From contig CACRXP010000014.1 of NCBI GenBank assembly GCA_902702965.1, positions 2,552,005 to 2,616,004 of the forward strand: a stretch of DNA of 64,000 bases, in the 5' to 3' direction. The translations under genes and the position numbers were made by a program. This DNA comes from Spirometra erinaceieuropaei (Eukaryota > Platyhelminthes > Cestoda > Diphyllobothriidea > Diphyllobothriidae). Below the pieces are notes generated by a model that saw nothing but the letters and a program-made list of their open reading frames with translations, did not search any database and was not told where the DNA came from. Positions 1 to 12,400 of the stretch are shown here, piece by piece; the first letter of the stretch is position 1; each line of letters opens with the position of its first letter.

Positions 1-763
1 ATATAGGAGTTAATAGTTTTGGAAACTCCATCAAGAGTTTGTAATGTAGGCCGGACTACGTTTGTATACTACTCAGACGTCGCATTTCGACATTACTATC
101 AAAAATAGCAGAATTAGCACTGGTCACGCGATGATAATCAAGACACTATGTAATGACGATACTATCAGCGATCTAGCTATTAAGCGTGCGCGGCAGGAAC
201 TAGAGATTATGTTATGCTCTGCACTTTAACATGACATTCCCTGCTTTTCCACGTGATTTTTTCTCAATACCAAAACGTAGTTAAAAGAGTTTCTGTGTGC
301 TAGATAGTGGCCTCGTATAGTTTGGCTAACGGCTGCTCATCAGTTCAAATACTGTAGAACTGAGAAGACGGCTTGACGTAACTTTTCACAAACCTTTCTG
401 GCGGTAAGAACTCGGATATAATACTCGACCAGGCCTATTTTACACGGAGAAGGCAAGAATGAGTTGCCAGTTCAGACCTCCTCACTTTTAACTACGGAGC
501 AGGTTATATTGGTCGCACGAGTAAGCACCTATCCTGGGAACCCCTCTCAGCATAGTTTAGAAAAGGCAAAATTAAAAACACAACCAGCAACATTCTCGCA
601 CACCGTGTTTGTTCCGGACGTTGTGTGGACCCCAACGATGTCTTCAGTGTGATTTACAAGGTCCCACCGACACACCCGAAGTCACTGGGTTATCGTCTGC
701 TAGAAAATGTAGAGAAGACTGTCACAAGGTTACGAAAACCGGTCTTGTGCACGCAGAAGAACC
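1..763. other. No recognised feature
   Basis: Open frames here are short and overlap one another in different frames without a family I recognise. I see no splice-consistent continuation of AHI1. Confidence 0.5.
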
Positions 764-1110
764 TGGTTCGACCGTCGTGGCCGCCGATGTCCACAGTGTG
801 CTCCAACGCAGAGTGAGAACGGGCACGGTGACTTGCGTGTGAATTAGCTTATAGTGATAGCAGGTCTGCTCAACATCTGTCGCACTCTCTCATCCTTCCC
901 AACTGAGCCCGGTGTCAAGACACAGTCAAGAAGACCGGAGGTGGAAGAGGGCGCAGGTGGATGACACAGTCGGACCCACACCTAGGCGCACCACCACACT
1001 CCCTGGTCCACAACAAACAGTTACACAGGAGTTTAACTAACCAAAAAATAAGACAGCATGGATAGCGAGTGGCGCGACGTGAGCCAGCAACTGGGTCTGT
1101 TATCACACTC
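764..1110 (-). repeat. R1 dispersed repeat copy
   Basis: Minus-orientation copy. On the minus strand the core reads like CTAATTCACACGCAAGTCAC, with the flanking 'acactgtggacatc' and 'cgacggtcgaac' blocks shared with copies at 17.5, 25.3, 27.5 and 50.6 kb. No coding potential. Confidence 0.6.
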
Positions 1111-1221
1111 CAGATGTTGGCATTTGTTATGGTGTTATTCCAATAACGCCTGCCAGAATCCGATATTCATAGACGTTTTGGAAAATTTTGAATAATTCAT
1201 ATTGACCCAACTGTGAGAAAC

Positions 1222-1299
1222 ACGGTGGGATTCGGACCCATGCAGTAAGGGGAAGGTTTTAGTACAGCCAACGCTCTAACCACTTGAGCTACGAGTCCC
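1222..1299 (-). ncRNA. tRNA-like sequence (left arm), inverted
   Basis: Inverted counterpart of the right-arm tRNA-like sequence, with B-box-like GGTCCGAATCC and A-box GGTTAGAGCG. It is slightly more diverged in the T loop. Confidence 0.55.
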
Positions 1300-1561
1300 C
1301 GCCGGACGACGCGAGTTTAATCACATTTGGGTCAAGTTTACCCGTCCAACCTACTGCAACGTCTGTTATTATTCAAAATCTGCCAAAACATCTCAGAATT
1401 ACATGAGCCTGGTAGTCATCTGGTGGATTCTAAGTGATTTGCTTAGGAAATCTGGCTTGGGCAATCAACTTACTGCATCGGATTTGGTGGATTCCAGACG
1501 TTGCAGGTCGGTTGGGCGGGTAAACTTGACCCAAATGCAATAAATCTCGCGTCGTCTGGCG

Positions 1562-1644
1562 GGGCCTCGTAGTTCAACTGGTTAGAGCGTTGGCTGTACT
1601 AAAGCCTTCCCCCTTACTGCGTGGGTTCGAATCCCACCGAGGCG
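1562..1644 (+). ncRNA. tRNA-like sequence (right arm), long variable arm
   Basis: A-box-like GGTTAGAGCG and B-box GGTTCGAATCC. The acceptor-like GCCTCG pairs with CGAGGC, the D stem is short, the anticodon stem GGCT/AGCC carries a 7-nt loop with ACT, and a variable region of about 14 nt precedes a perfect GTGGG/CCCAC T stem. The long variable arm is Ser-like. Its repetition inside a palindromic repeat argues for a retroposon head rather than a working tRNA gene. Confidence 0.6.
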
Positions 1645-2314
1645 CCGAGTTTTTCACAATTCGGTCAATATGAAAGAATCCGATATGGCCTCGGCGTTGG
1701 TCCAGCACATCTACCGCGTGGCCTGTTAGGGGGAGGGCGTAGAAGAACCTGCTACGAGCTCCACGTGTAACGTGGACAGAAATCGGTCAGCAGCCTCAGC
1801 TCGTCCTAACTCTCTGTTCCTTTTAGCTCCCTCATTTGTACGCCCTACTTGTGGAAAAAAACCGCATAGCAATCGATTTACCTTATTACTTACATGTTTT
1901 ACGTGTCCCCCCTTTCCATACAAATGAACTGACTCAGCGAGAAGCTATGGAAAGCACATGTATACGACCCATCAAATCTCCAAAGTTTACAGGATGCCCG
2001 AACAATACCTCGATTTCTTTCGAGTCTCCTCGGCTGCCGTTTCGGCCTTTGGTTTAATAACTGAAAGCTCCATGCTTTCCGCAGGAATGGCCCGTTGGTC
2101 AGCGCCAACCTCGTCCGGATTCCACGTTGCAAGCTTACTTCCGGATGCCGGATGATGGTCTGGCGCAGAGGTGAAACGAGAGAAAGGAGAGGACCGGTTA
2201 CGTGGGTTTCGTTCCTGTCCTTGGAGGACAAATGTCTCATCCCGACGAAGGCTCCTTGAAGAGTGGGGTTTTTGCAGATTTTCTAAAAAAACCATTTGAT
2301 CGAGGGTAAAAAGC

Positions 2315-2989
2315 ATGCTTATTAACAAGTCGGTTCCGGTGAGGCTGCCAAAAGAAACATTTGCTCTATTGAGACGCTGGGTGCTGAAATTTCTTACCTC
2401 AAAACAGCCCTGCTTAAAGGGGGAATATCCAACACGGTTCATCGAAAAGTACAGCAACACTTTACGGCCAAAATTGGCGGAGCAATCAGTTCCGAAAAAG
2501 CCTGTTGTGATATCTTTACCTTTCAAGGGTGACAAAATCTCAAATACCATCAAGCGGCGACTGAGATGCGTCATTGAAAGAACACCCAACTCTGCTGAAC
2601 TCATATTCTGCAGCCCCATTAAGGCCATCCAAGTTCCACGGTCGAAGGAAGCCTTGTCATTGCACGCTACGTCATATTGTGTTTACGAATTCACATGCAC
2701 TTGCGGGTGCAAGTATATTGGGCGAACGCAAAGGCAAGTGGCAGCCAGGTCAGTTGAGCACCTGCCTAAATGGCTTCTAAAGCAGGAGAATAAAATTCCA
2801 CGGTCTTTTATTACAAAGCGCTTCCTTGATAGCGGTCATTCGGTTGACCTAAAAACATATTTTTGAGTACTAGTTAGAGCACGAACAACTCGGTTACTGC
2901 GCTATTTGGAGGCAGCTTGCATACGGCGGGAGAAACCCGACCTATGTAAACAGTTAGACCATGTGGTCAAAATCAGTTTGCCCTGGTAG
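2315..2989 (+). pseudogene. Penelope-like element fragment (RT end and GIY-YIG)
   Basis: The frame reads the end of a PLE reverse transcriptase (LPFKGDKISNTIKRRLR) and then a GIY-YIG nuclease: YEFTCTCGCKYIGRTQRQ, EHLPKWLLKQ, LDSGHSVD. After an in-frame TGA at 2864-2866 it continues RLLRYLEAACIRREKPDLCK and KISLPW to a TAG at 2987. Order and motifs match the second, SLPW-ending PLE type of flatworms, distinct from the PLEs at 8 and 42 kb. 5'-truncated and inactive. Confidence 0.8.
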
Positions 2990-5559
2990 ATCTTCGCCCT
3001 TTTGATTTGCGAAATTCCTCGTCGTGTTAACTTCCCCGTTTTCTTTCCTATGTTGCGTTTTGAAATTGCCATTTATTGATTAGTCTGCGTGCAGTATAGA
3101 CCTTGCTATTTTGTATTGATTTTCCCTGTGGAAGTTCAAACCTCTGCACTTTTCTCACTTGTTATTTGTGTCATGCAACGACTGGCGGCAGTTGATATGC
3201 CGTCTCGAAAACTATTGGTTCCAATAAATTCTGCTGTCTATGCCTGCTTTAAAATGCCAAAAGATAGACTAGCAGGTACCTGGAATATTCCTACTATTCT
3301 TGGGCTCACGAACTATGGTTAGCTTTACAGTATTGTGCATAAGTTACGTTAACAGTTTAAACCCGAATAAACACACTGTTATTTTCTGGTATTAAATTTT
3401 ACAACTTTGTTCCTTGACATTTGGTATGGAAACATTCGATTGGTGGCCTTCCGTAAAGATAGGGAGCATCTTTTACCACTTGCTTTGTCAAAGTACTCGT
3501 AGATGATAACTCAGAGTGTATCAGGTTTCATTAAAAATCCGTTAAAGCCACAGTTAGGCCTGGGGTTAAGACCAAGAAGAGATACGATTGCTAAAAAAAG
3601 ACACTCGTTCGCCCGATTTATCAGCTTCTCTCTCGAACTTCATGATGATGGGTTCGAGGGAAAATCCGAAACTGCAGACTAATAAACTTCTTGTTCCGAA
3701 GGTTGTATCTCCATCTGGACTGTTTTCTGAGACTTGTCCCTTCGTTTCGATCGGCAGATAATGCTAAGGTTAGACTTAGAGTGAGGCAACATTGACTCAA
3801 ACTGAAACTACCGTTTAGTAAAATCCGACCTGAAAACGTGTTGCTCATCCCCGTTTCCTTCTATGCTGGCTCTTCTAGTGTTTCAAACATTTTATTGATC
3901 TCAGTCACTTAAACAGAATAAACAGCAACAAATTCACACGTCCTTATCAGTAAGCGATAGGCTTAGTGACTTCTGGGTGTGTTGAGTTCTTTGGTGGATT
4001 CACAGTTTTGGAGTGAAAAAGAAGGCTAATATGGAAAGAAAACTTCTGAAACGTTTTTACAATAGAAAAGTGGCAAAAAACTGAAAGTAGGCGTAATCCA
4101 TACAGCGGGAATGTTAGATGCTAATTGTGCTAAATTTTGCATGTAAAAAATAACAAAGCCCATGGGGTAAACAAACACACTAAATACACGAAGTTATCCT
4201 TGAGTGCAGAGGATGCTACGCTTGTAAAGGGCCATGGCAAGTGCAATATTGGCAAAGTAAATAGGTCTTCTGACGACTACTAAGGTTGTGAGGTAAGAAA
4301 AGTTACGAAAGATGCTGCTAACTTGTCGCGGGATTTACCTTAACACCGACCACGCTGAACGCCAATGACACAGTCAATACATAGTATGTAAAGTTGTGCA
4401 GTGCCCTGGGGATGGCAGAGGGGCCTAAGTAAAAAGGACGTCTCCAGTCTTATGCAACTGTTCACAGCCTTGAATAGCCTTCCAATTGCCTTTGGTTTCC
4501 TGTACATATATGACCCCGTAAGTTGACGTAAAGGTACCATTCAGATGACCCTTCGCAGTGCCGTTCTATCCGACTCATCAAGTGTAATGTTTATTTACTT
4601 ACTGAAGGAAATGTGTCGGGCTGGACTTCGGTGGTAAGGATTTACAGTAGCTGACAGTGGAGGATCACTATCGATCTCATAGGTTTCCTTCATACTGTGC
4701 GAGATACTCTCAAGATGGATTGTTATGATTCAAAGTATGACGATTTGGAAACCCTTTTGTGCAGTATTAGGAAACCGCGCTATGGATCGGAAAAAAACAC
4801 GCAAGCACACACCAGCGTACGGGTTTGCGCTTGTCCGCACCGAGAAGCTGATCTTCCTGCTCAGCCGTGTCAGTGTTAATGTTAGTAAGTGTTTCGTAGA
4901 TGGCCGCTGTCGCTGTTTGCTGACTAATCGGCGAGTAGTTTGGCCTGAAATCGCCAAATTTGTTTACCATCCGGCGATCGCTATTGCCACTGTGTTTGCT
5001 CTATCTGACTTACATAAATCTCTGCATTTTAAACTGGAATCGACGACTAAGACTCAGAGAATAATCTTTATGTAGTCGAACGTGGGCCATGCATAAAATG
5101 CAAGATTTTCGGTGATTGTTATAAGATGGATTGTTTCGACGGCCAAATTTACGCTCTAGACGCCTAGAGACAAAACAAGTCGCCAAAAACGGATAGGGTA
5201 ATTTCGGAGGAGTAATGAGCACCATTTCCTTTAGTTTCCCATTAGTCGATTTTTATGAGAATCCCTTGGTGGTTATTAGTTACAAAGAAATATCGATTAA
5301 GACCAGTATATTGAAAATGACCTCGTTTCGTCGGGAGATTTCGAGACAAGGCGTCAGTCATGCCATCTGTTGGCTATGCGGTCACCAATTACAGAACCTC
5401 TTAACAAATCAGAGTCTTATGCAGACAATCAAAAGTGAGCACTATAACAGGTTGCGGTCTAAGAACAGTAAAATCGCCTATAACGGTTGATGCCCAGTTA
5501 AGCAAACGAGGTTAGCCCGCCAAAATACGTATATGCCAGTTCGATAGTCGCGGAGGACA
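2990..5559. other. No recognised feature
   Basis: AT-rich to mixed sequence with only short, mutually overlapping frames. No homology or repeat recognised. Confidence 0.5.
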
Positions 5560-5745
5560 ATATCTGCGGCGCGGCCCACAGTATGGTGATGGAAGAGCAG
5601 TGACTTGTGCGTGAATTTGTTTGTAGTGACCAGCCAGAGTCAGGATAGCCGGAAGCAAGCTCGGACGCAGTGACTGACGAAGCCAGACAGCCCGTCTGTG
5701 CGCGCCACACACGGGCCGGTTCGCGCAAAATGGAGTGGGTTAAGC
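5560..5745 (-). repeat. R1 dispersed repeat copy
   Basis: Contains the R1 blocks 'agccagacagcccgtctgtg' and 'cgccacacacggg', and a degenerate core on the minus strand. Region 5746-6138 holds nothing I recognise, although the AHI1 C-terminal exon should lie somewhere left of 6139. Confidence 0.55.
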
Positions 5746-6138
5746 GCAGACACATAGGGTATTAAAAGTGCCGTCCACCGATTAGGTTTGATAAGTAACA
5801 CCGCCAAAGACAAGGGGGATTGGAGTGACTATTTCCCCTTATTTGATGTCATCAGGCCTTCATGCCCACAACCCAGATAAAGGTGTGCTTGAGCTTAAAT
5901 TATTGGCTGCTCATTCGTATGCGACCATCTAGTTCCAGTAATAGCAAGCTCGCCAGCATACTTCGACCTGCAGTCGTGACAGATCGGTGAGTGTCCCTCC
6001 CAAACATTTTAAAACTACTTAATTGCATTTAAACAAGCTTCCAGGGAGGCTGGTTAGCTCTCATGTAGCCAGGATCTGCTGACTGTTGGGTCCTCTAAGT
6101 CACAGAGGCATAGAGATTTAAAAAAAGTAGATACCTAC

Positions 6139-6463
6139 CCTGGCTAACATAGGAGGACAAAAAGTAGCCTTCCTCATTTGTGCGAAGATTATGGCCGGCC
6201 CACCAAGTGCTGGTGTCCTTGAAGAGCACCTCAATTGGATCATTGCGCAGGAGACTGAGCTCGTCAGAACGCTGTGCAGTGTAGTCATAGAGGGCGGTCA
6301 CCAAGGTGCCGCCTCCTCTGCTCCGAAAGAGTGCTGAATTATTTTCCATGGCGGAACTGGACTCCTCCTCAGTGCCGTCCGCCTTGCCCCGCTCCCCACG
6401 CGGTGTAACTGGTTCCTGAGCCGACAGGGGCACGAATGTGAACCGCGCCATTCCCTCTTGGTC
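6139..6463 (-). CDS. AHI1: AHI1 exon 12 (SH3 domain)
   Basis: The acceptor CTCCTGTAG leads to DQEGMARFTFVPLSAQEP, a low-complexity spacer and then a full SH3 domain: LVTALYDYTAQRSDELSLLR, DPIEVLFKDTSTWWAGHNLR and EEGYFLSSYVSQ. ALYDY and the WW pair are intact. The usual SH3 proline of the GYFP motif is Leu here, which would alter one face of the ligand groove. The donor is CAGG followed by GTAGGT, so at least one more exon is expected towards position 1. Confidence 0.93.
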
Positions 6464-9400
6464 CTACAGGAGCATAATGAAAGTCTTGTTAAGATTAGAC
6501 GCACTGATTTGAGCATCCATAAGACCGAGTCTTTTGCGACCTCGAACTTACTGCAGACATCTCGACCATCCCCTCGGGTATGTGATCCTCGCTGCCGAAA
6601 TCCTTTGGACCACGCAGGCGTGGTTGCTAAGGAGGAAAATCCAAAGATGGTCTTCATTGAGGTAGGGAAAAAGTCATTTTTATGTGGTCGTGAAGCGGAA
6701 GGAACATATGATCTAGATAATCATTCACTGCACACTTTAGGTTTTCCGGTCGTGGAATCAAAACAGCCAAGAGACATCGTCTCTGTTCTGAGGCGGAATA
6801 TGCTGCGCACGTTTTTCAAACAGAGCATCTGAGCTATGTTAAATCCCTCTGGTTAAACCAGGACTTTAACACTAGATGGTAATTATTTAGCAGATATTCC
6901 ACCGAATGCCGCATAAAACTTCTAAATTAGGCTAAGTTGTACTTAACAAGCGACATCATATTTTGGAAATCTGGAATTCCACGTGATTTCAAGGGATACA
7001 TTCAGTATGGCAACTCCAGGTTCAGCAGTCCGCTGCAATAGTTAGGAAAGACGAAGTTTGAATAGCACTTCCTGACATTTTATCAGTTCTGTTCTCATGC
7101 AGATGTCACCCACTTGGTGAAGTCAAATAGTCCTCTTAGCAGTTTGCTGGGGCTAGTCAAACTCAAACTGTTTTAAGGAATTTTTTTTATGCTTTTAGCA
7201 CGCTTTTTAATACCAAGGAGAAATTTTTGAAACTAATGTACTTTAGCCATGCAACGCATTAAAATTAGGTGTTGCCAAAGAACAGTTCAACTATTAAAAT
7301 GCCTCAGCGCCTTATCACTTTGAACACTTGAGAAGCCGAGAGGGTCAGGGCGTGCGGCATTCTGCCAAGAGAATTATTGGCAACAGATTTTGACGCGTCG
7401 TTTTATGAAAGCTCCTGGAAGTAAATGACCTTAAAACCTAGACTACAGTTCGGAACTAAACGTCTATACGGCGGATCAAAATATTCTCATGCGTGCTGGT
7501 CCGAGGTCAGTACTAAAGCAGTTATATTTATTCACACGGGCCCCTCTTCGTATTCGCTAAAAGGGTTGTTAGTGTGATAAACAGTCGATTTATGTAAGCA
7601 TGGGAGCACCTCAGATATAAAACACATACAGACCATAAAATTTGAAGAAGATTGGCTCACCGGAACAGGTTTATTTAGATGCTGACGTTTCGAAGAGCTT
7701 GGTGGGCTCTCCATTGTCAAAGCGCAAAATGTCCTTAATCGACCGAAAATCCCAAGTGGCGTGTCACGTTGGTCGGCCTCGTGCTGATCGATTTTTCTCT
7801 CCTCCAGCTGCCTCGGCCTCTCGGAGGGCGGTTGACGGGCGCTTTATCTGCGTGCCTTGTGACTCATCACTCCGTCGCGGGGGGAGGTGACTGAACCAGT
7901 GTCGGGTGGTCAGTCTGGCGGTTCTTGTTCTTCTCCACCGAGTAAACTCGCCGTCGGGCTGTCTCCATATTGCCTTCTTAAGTCCGGTGTGGTTATTTAG
8001 TCCTAAAGGAACTACTGACCTCGGTTGACCCGGGTATCCAATTTACGATGGAAGCAGAAACAAACAACCAACTCCCCTTCCTTGACGTACTTGTGCGCCG
8101 GTGTACCACTGGACAGCTGCAAACCGCAGTATTCCGAAAATCCACCGACACGAGACAGATCCTACACTTCAACAGCAACCATCTTCTGTCTAACAAACGT
8201 AACTGTGTCCGCACTCTATTCCAAAGAGTCGAAACACACTGCAGTACGCCAGAAGATAAAAGAGCCGGACGAATGTATCTTCAGAATCTATTTGCGGCCA
8301 ATGGCTATCCCAGACATTTTATCGAGGGAAGCAGACGTCGGGCGCACAGACGACGGCCAAATGAGCAGCAACCCGAAGTCTGGAGGGCCATTCCCTACGT
8401 TAAAGGGGTCTCCGAGGCGGTCTAACGATTGTTACAACCTGCCAGAGTAGGCATAGCCCACCGATCCCAGACAACAATTCGACGCCGTCTGATGCAACCT
8501 AAGGACCCATTGTCACCCGCCAAAACCTCAGCAGATATCTACAAAATGAATTGCAATGAGGGCGACTGCAAATATGTGGGCCAAACAGGGTGGAAATTGC
8601 AGACTCGCCTACAAGAACACAAATTGGCTACTCGAAGGTTAGACCCACACTCTCAATTAGCAACACACGTCGGAGAAACTGGGCATACTTTCGATCTCCA
8701 GCGTGCTACCATCTTAGGACGGGGCAACACAACAGCAGAACGGCTAACTCTCGAGACGTGGTTCTCCGATGCCCACTCCATCAACAGGCATCTGGACCTT
8801 CCAGCAGCTTGCAAAGTCCTACGTCATCACAATCGTAGAGCTCAGGACCAAACAACCACACCGGGCTTAAGAAGGTCATACGGAGACAGCCCGACGGCGA
8901 GTTTACTCGGTGAAGAAGAACAAGAACCGCCAGACCAACCACTCGACACTGGTTCAGTCACCTCCCCCCCGACGGAGTGGTGAGTCACAAGGCACGCAGA
9001 CAAAACGCCCGTCAACCGTCCCCCGAGAGGCCGAGGCAGCGAGAGGAGAGAAAAATCGATCAGCACGAGGCCGACCAACGTGACACGCCACTTGGGATTT
9101 CTGGTCGATTAAGTGCATTTTACGCTCTGACAATGGAGAGCCGACCAAGCTCTTCGAAACGTCAGCATCCAACTAAACCTGTTCCGCTGGGCCCATCTTC
9201 TTCGAATAACCAACCCGGATCTCTCAATTTTGCTAATCTGCACTGACCATAAATTCATATATACGTAATTACTTATATGATTTAAGTACCTAATAGTAAC
9301 GGCATATAGTTGTGAGCGTGGGCGTTAGAGCGTTAGTTAGTTATGTCCTGCATCTACTTACAAACTCCGCAAGACTATGGTTTATGGCCGGGGTTACTTA

Positions 9401-12400
9401 TTTCGGGGAGAATTTTCGTTGAGCAATAGAGTTGAACAACCACAAACGTAATCCGCGACATTGTTGCCAATTTAAAGAGGACAGTTTTCTTACCATTTTA
9501 TTGTAGCAATAAGTGATTTTAATGTCCCTTTGCAAACATTATCAAAAAGCTATTGCACTGTCGTATTTTTACTCCAATGAATACCTTAGAACATCATGAC
9601 AACCGTTACGCATCAGCAACAGCGAGGTCTTTTAATTTTTTTTCATTGGCAGTTCTCTTGATGCAATTGCTCCCCGGAGTACTTAACCCCGGCCATAAAA
9701 CAAACTCTTGTTCAAACCTATAATAACCTTTGTGGAATTTCCTTCTGACAGAGATTTTTGAAGTTGGATAGGAATATTTTGTTGGCAGCAAGAGTAAACA
9801 AAATACTTCCGTTTGTATCCGCAAACACAGGTGAATTTACGCCAAGCTTAGACCGTTAGGTGGATGGGGCTGTACGGTGTCATTATAACAGCTCCACGTG
9901 GAGGGCCCGCATTTGCTGATTCAGCGTTGACTGTATTTATGACATATCCTCAGAAGTTGCAAATGGAAGCAGATTTATCTGTTTAAGTTTCCTTTTGCTT
10001 AATGTAATGTAAAAAAACATAGTATGACGAGACACCACTGGACATGGTCTAATTACATGTTAATTTATCACCAATTTGTGAAGCGTCAGATTAAATTGCG
10101 TGAGGGCGGGCATGGCACCTCTGTTTCGGCATCCGTTTAAGAAGGGCTTTTTTTTACAAAATAACGGTATAATTGTTTTTCTCAAATACAAAACTGTCAA
10201 CCTGTCTTCGCGTTTCCTCTAACCCGTAATGCGTGCCTCTAGAAAGTGCTCGCAGAGAACATACCGTGACTGAATCCAGTTTGCGTAAGATTCGCCTGAA
10301 TTCCCTGGTTTCCTTTTGATACTGACGCACTTCATTAGCCGTTGTTAAAATATCCTCCAAGTCTCTAGGTGTTTGTCTAAAATGCCCAAATACAGATTTA
10401 TTGATCAGATGCCTGGTAGATTTTAACGATCAGCACATGGAAGATTCCGGTCGCAATAAAAGTCCTCATTCGGCATCAACAGGACAGTTCGACCGTCGTT
10501 TCTGACAACGTCCATCACGTGTCTGACAGCATAACGAGCGCAGGAACGGCGAAATATGAATAAATTATTTTATATTGATAGTAAAAATGTGATTTATTGG
10601 TGGAGGGGCGCTCACCGATCGTTCGTACGGAACTCACTCGCTCCGGAACCACGTTCCTACCAAGTTACGTGGTAGGCGTCATAAAAAGTAGATTGAATAC
10701 TCTATGGATGACCGTCATTGCGACAACTTAGCATGAGAGTAGGCATATGATACTCTAGCCGGAGAGGAAGGCCTATCCGGGGAAGTATGCTAACAGTGAC
10801 ACGTTCTTACGGAACTCACGTGTTCCGTAAGAACGATCGGATAGCGCCCCTCCACCATTGTATATTCCCAATTGAAACCGGCAGGACAACGAGCCCGTGG
10901 CTCAGTGGTTAGAGGCGTTGGACTTCTAACTAACAGGTCGTGAGTTCGAGCCCCAGGTGTTCCACACTGCGGGGTTGGGTATGACTGGCTGACGACGGTT
11001 AATAAGCCAAAAATGGCAATTCCAGTCCCCCTTGTCTTTGATGGTCATAACATTCTGCCTATAAGACTTATTATTGTGAGTAATGCGATGAAATGCCGCG
11101 AGGGTGGATTCTGCAAAGTCACCCTAAATTCCTCTTCTCGCTTTCAGGCGCATTTCGCCGTCCTTGTCAGTCAGCCGTCTGATATGGAGCCTAGGCCCAG
11201 GTGACATACAGAGTTAAACATCCGGTCTGCACATTCCAAACACGGCTGCTCCCCTCACACACATGGTTTTCACACAGCGGATGGGCTGCTAAGATCTCAC
11301 ACGGGTTAGAGAACTGCAGAGGTCACATGGAGAAGGAGCTGATGAACACGACTCCAACTTACGTCATAGGCGCCGCAAAAAGTAGATTGAATACTCTATG
11401 GATGACCATTATCGCGACAACTTAGCATGAGAGTAGGCATATGACACTCTAGTCGGAGACGAAGGCCTATCGGAGAAGTTTGCTACCAGTAACGCGGTGC
11501 GTGGAATGACTAATTAGACTAGCAGTTGCTTAATGAATAAATAAATTTCAGAGCTTTCGAAGTTGTTTCCCAAATATGCTTTAGCTTCGATATTTTCATA
11601 ATTTCTTTGCATCTCAAGAGTTCAATTTTTTTTACCTGTATCACTGACAAAATGTGTTTGAATTTTAGAGTGCCTTTTGTCATCCTGTCGAGGCCAGAGT
11701 CGTCGAAGGGCGTGACTGTGTTCAGACCAAAAATTGTGCCAGACAAAGCCTACTTAGGTAGATATAGTGGGCAGTTCAGGATAGTAAGCATACCTCGGTC
11801 ATGTACCCTGTTCTAATCGGAAATAATGTTCAGAATATGTTTGGAAAAATTGTACAGCTAGTCTTCTTTCGAAAATTACAGGGCGATTTTAGAGGCAGCA
11901 ATTATAGTACTTTTAATCGCAAAGTGGAATACGTGTGTCGAAAATGAAAGTCTAGTGCGGTCATAGCTCCAAACACAAACGAATTAGATTAACTTTACAG
12001 TAGTCCTTTGTAATATGAATTCTTGGTTTAATAAGTCGCCCGCGAACATAAAAATAAGCGGGACCTACGAGGCAGTTTCACGGTATGCAAGGGATTTTTA
12101 AATATACATTGAACAAAAATCCATGGTTAAAAAAATCCTATATCGAAGACTCAGCAGAAAAAGGTCCTCTGTGTATCCCGCGGTCTGATATTTCTAGTGC
12201 TTTTGTCAACCATGAAGGTCACGGAGACCATATTCATCATTTTGATCCATAAATCTTTACTCCCATTCTGCCATTCCTCGTGTTTGCGGTAAAGGAATTT
12301 TAATTCTGCAATTTAGTATCATTCTTGCAATCGGGCATTTTAGAATTTCGTTTAAGATTTCGCAAATTTTTTGTGACGGTAAGTCAAATCGATAGCGACG

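Larger units (their letters stand above)
1167..1675. mobile_element. Palindromic tRNA-like retroposon with 11-bp TSD
   Basis: Two arms in inverted orientation (1196-1365 and 1495-1674) each carry the same tRNA-like sequence and the block 'gggtcaagtttacccg'. They flank a single-copy centre (1366-1494). The element is bounded by direct repeats GAATCCGATAT at 1156-1166 and 1676-1686. A 29-nt stretch (1167-1195) lies outside the left arm only. One arm plus centre recurs at 55.25-55.52 kb. No protein is encoded. Confidence 0.75.
7640..9244 (+). mobile_element. Penelope-like element with inverted pseudo-LTRs
   Basis: 5'-truncated PLE. Inverted pseudo-LTR arms at about 7640-8005 and 8850-9206 flank the end of the reverse transcriptase and the GIY-YIG nuclease. 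Nine-base direct repeats GACCATAAA at 7631-7639 and 9245-9253 look like the TSD, and a 38-nt extension (9207-9244) is present only on the right. Hammerhead-like motifs lie in both arms. It sits in the AHI1 intron before the SH3 exon, antisense to the gene. Confidence 0.8.

Noticed and set aside
1290..1370. Hammerhead-like strings CGGACGA and GCAACGTC in the arm of the tRNA-like palindrome
   Set aside because: Each half departs from the core by one base and no stem I pairing exists, so I do not call a ribozyme despite the tempting link to PLEs.
1222..1644. Genuine tRNA genes
   Set aside because: They lie in inverted repeat arms of a retroposon with a TSD and have imperfect acceptor closure.
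1899..2628. Minus-strand frame of 213 codons
   Set aside because: Antisense shadow of the PLE fragment on the plus strand; no family match.
11519..11816. Frames on both strands near the missing AHI1 exon
   Set aside because: No similarity to jouberin and no splice sites in the required phases that I could see.
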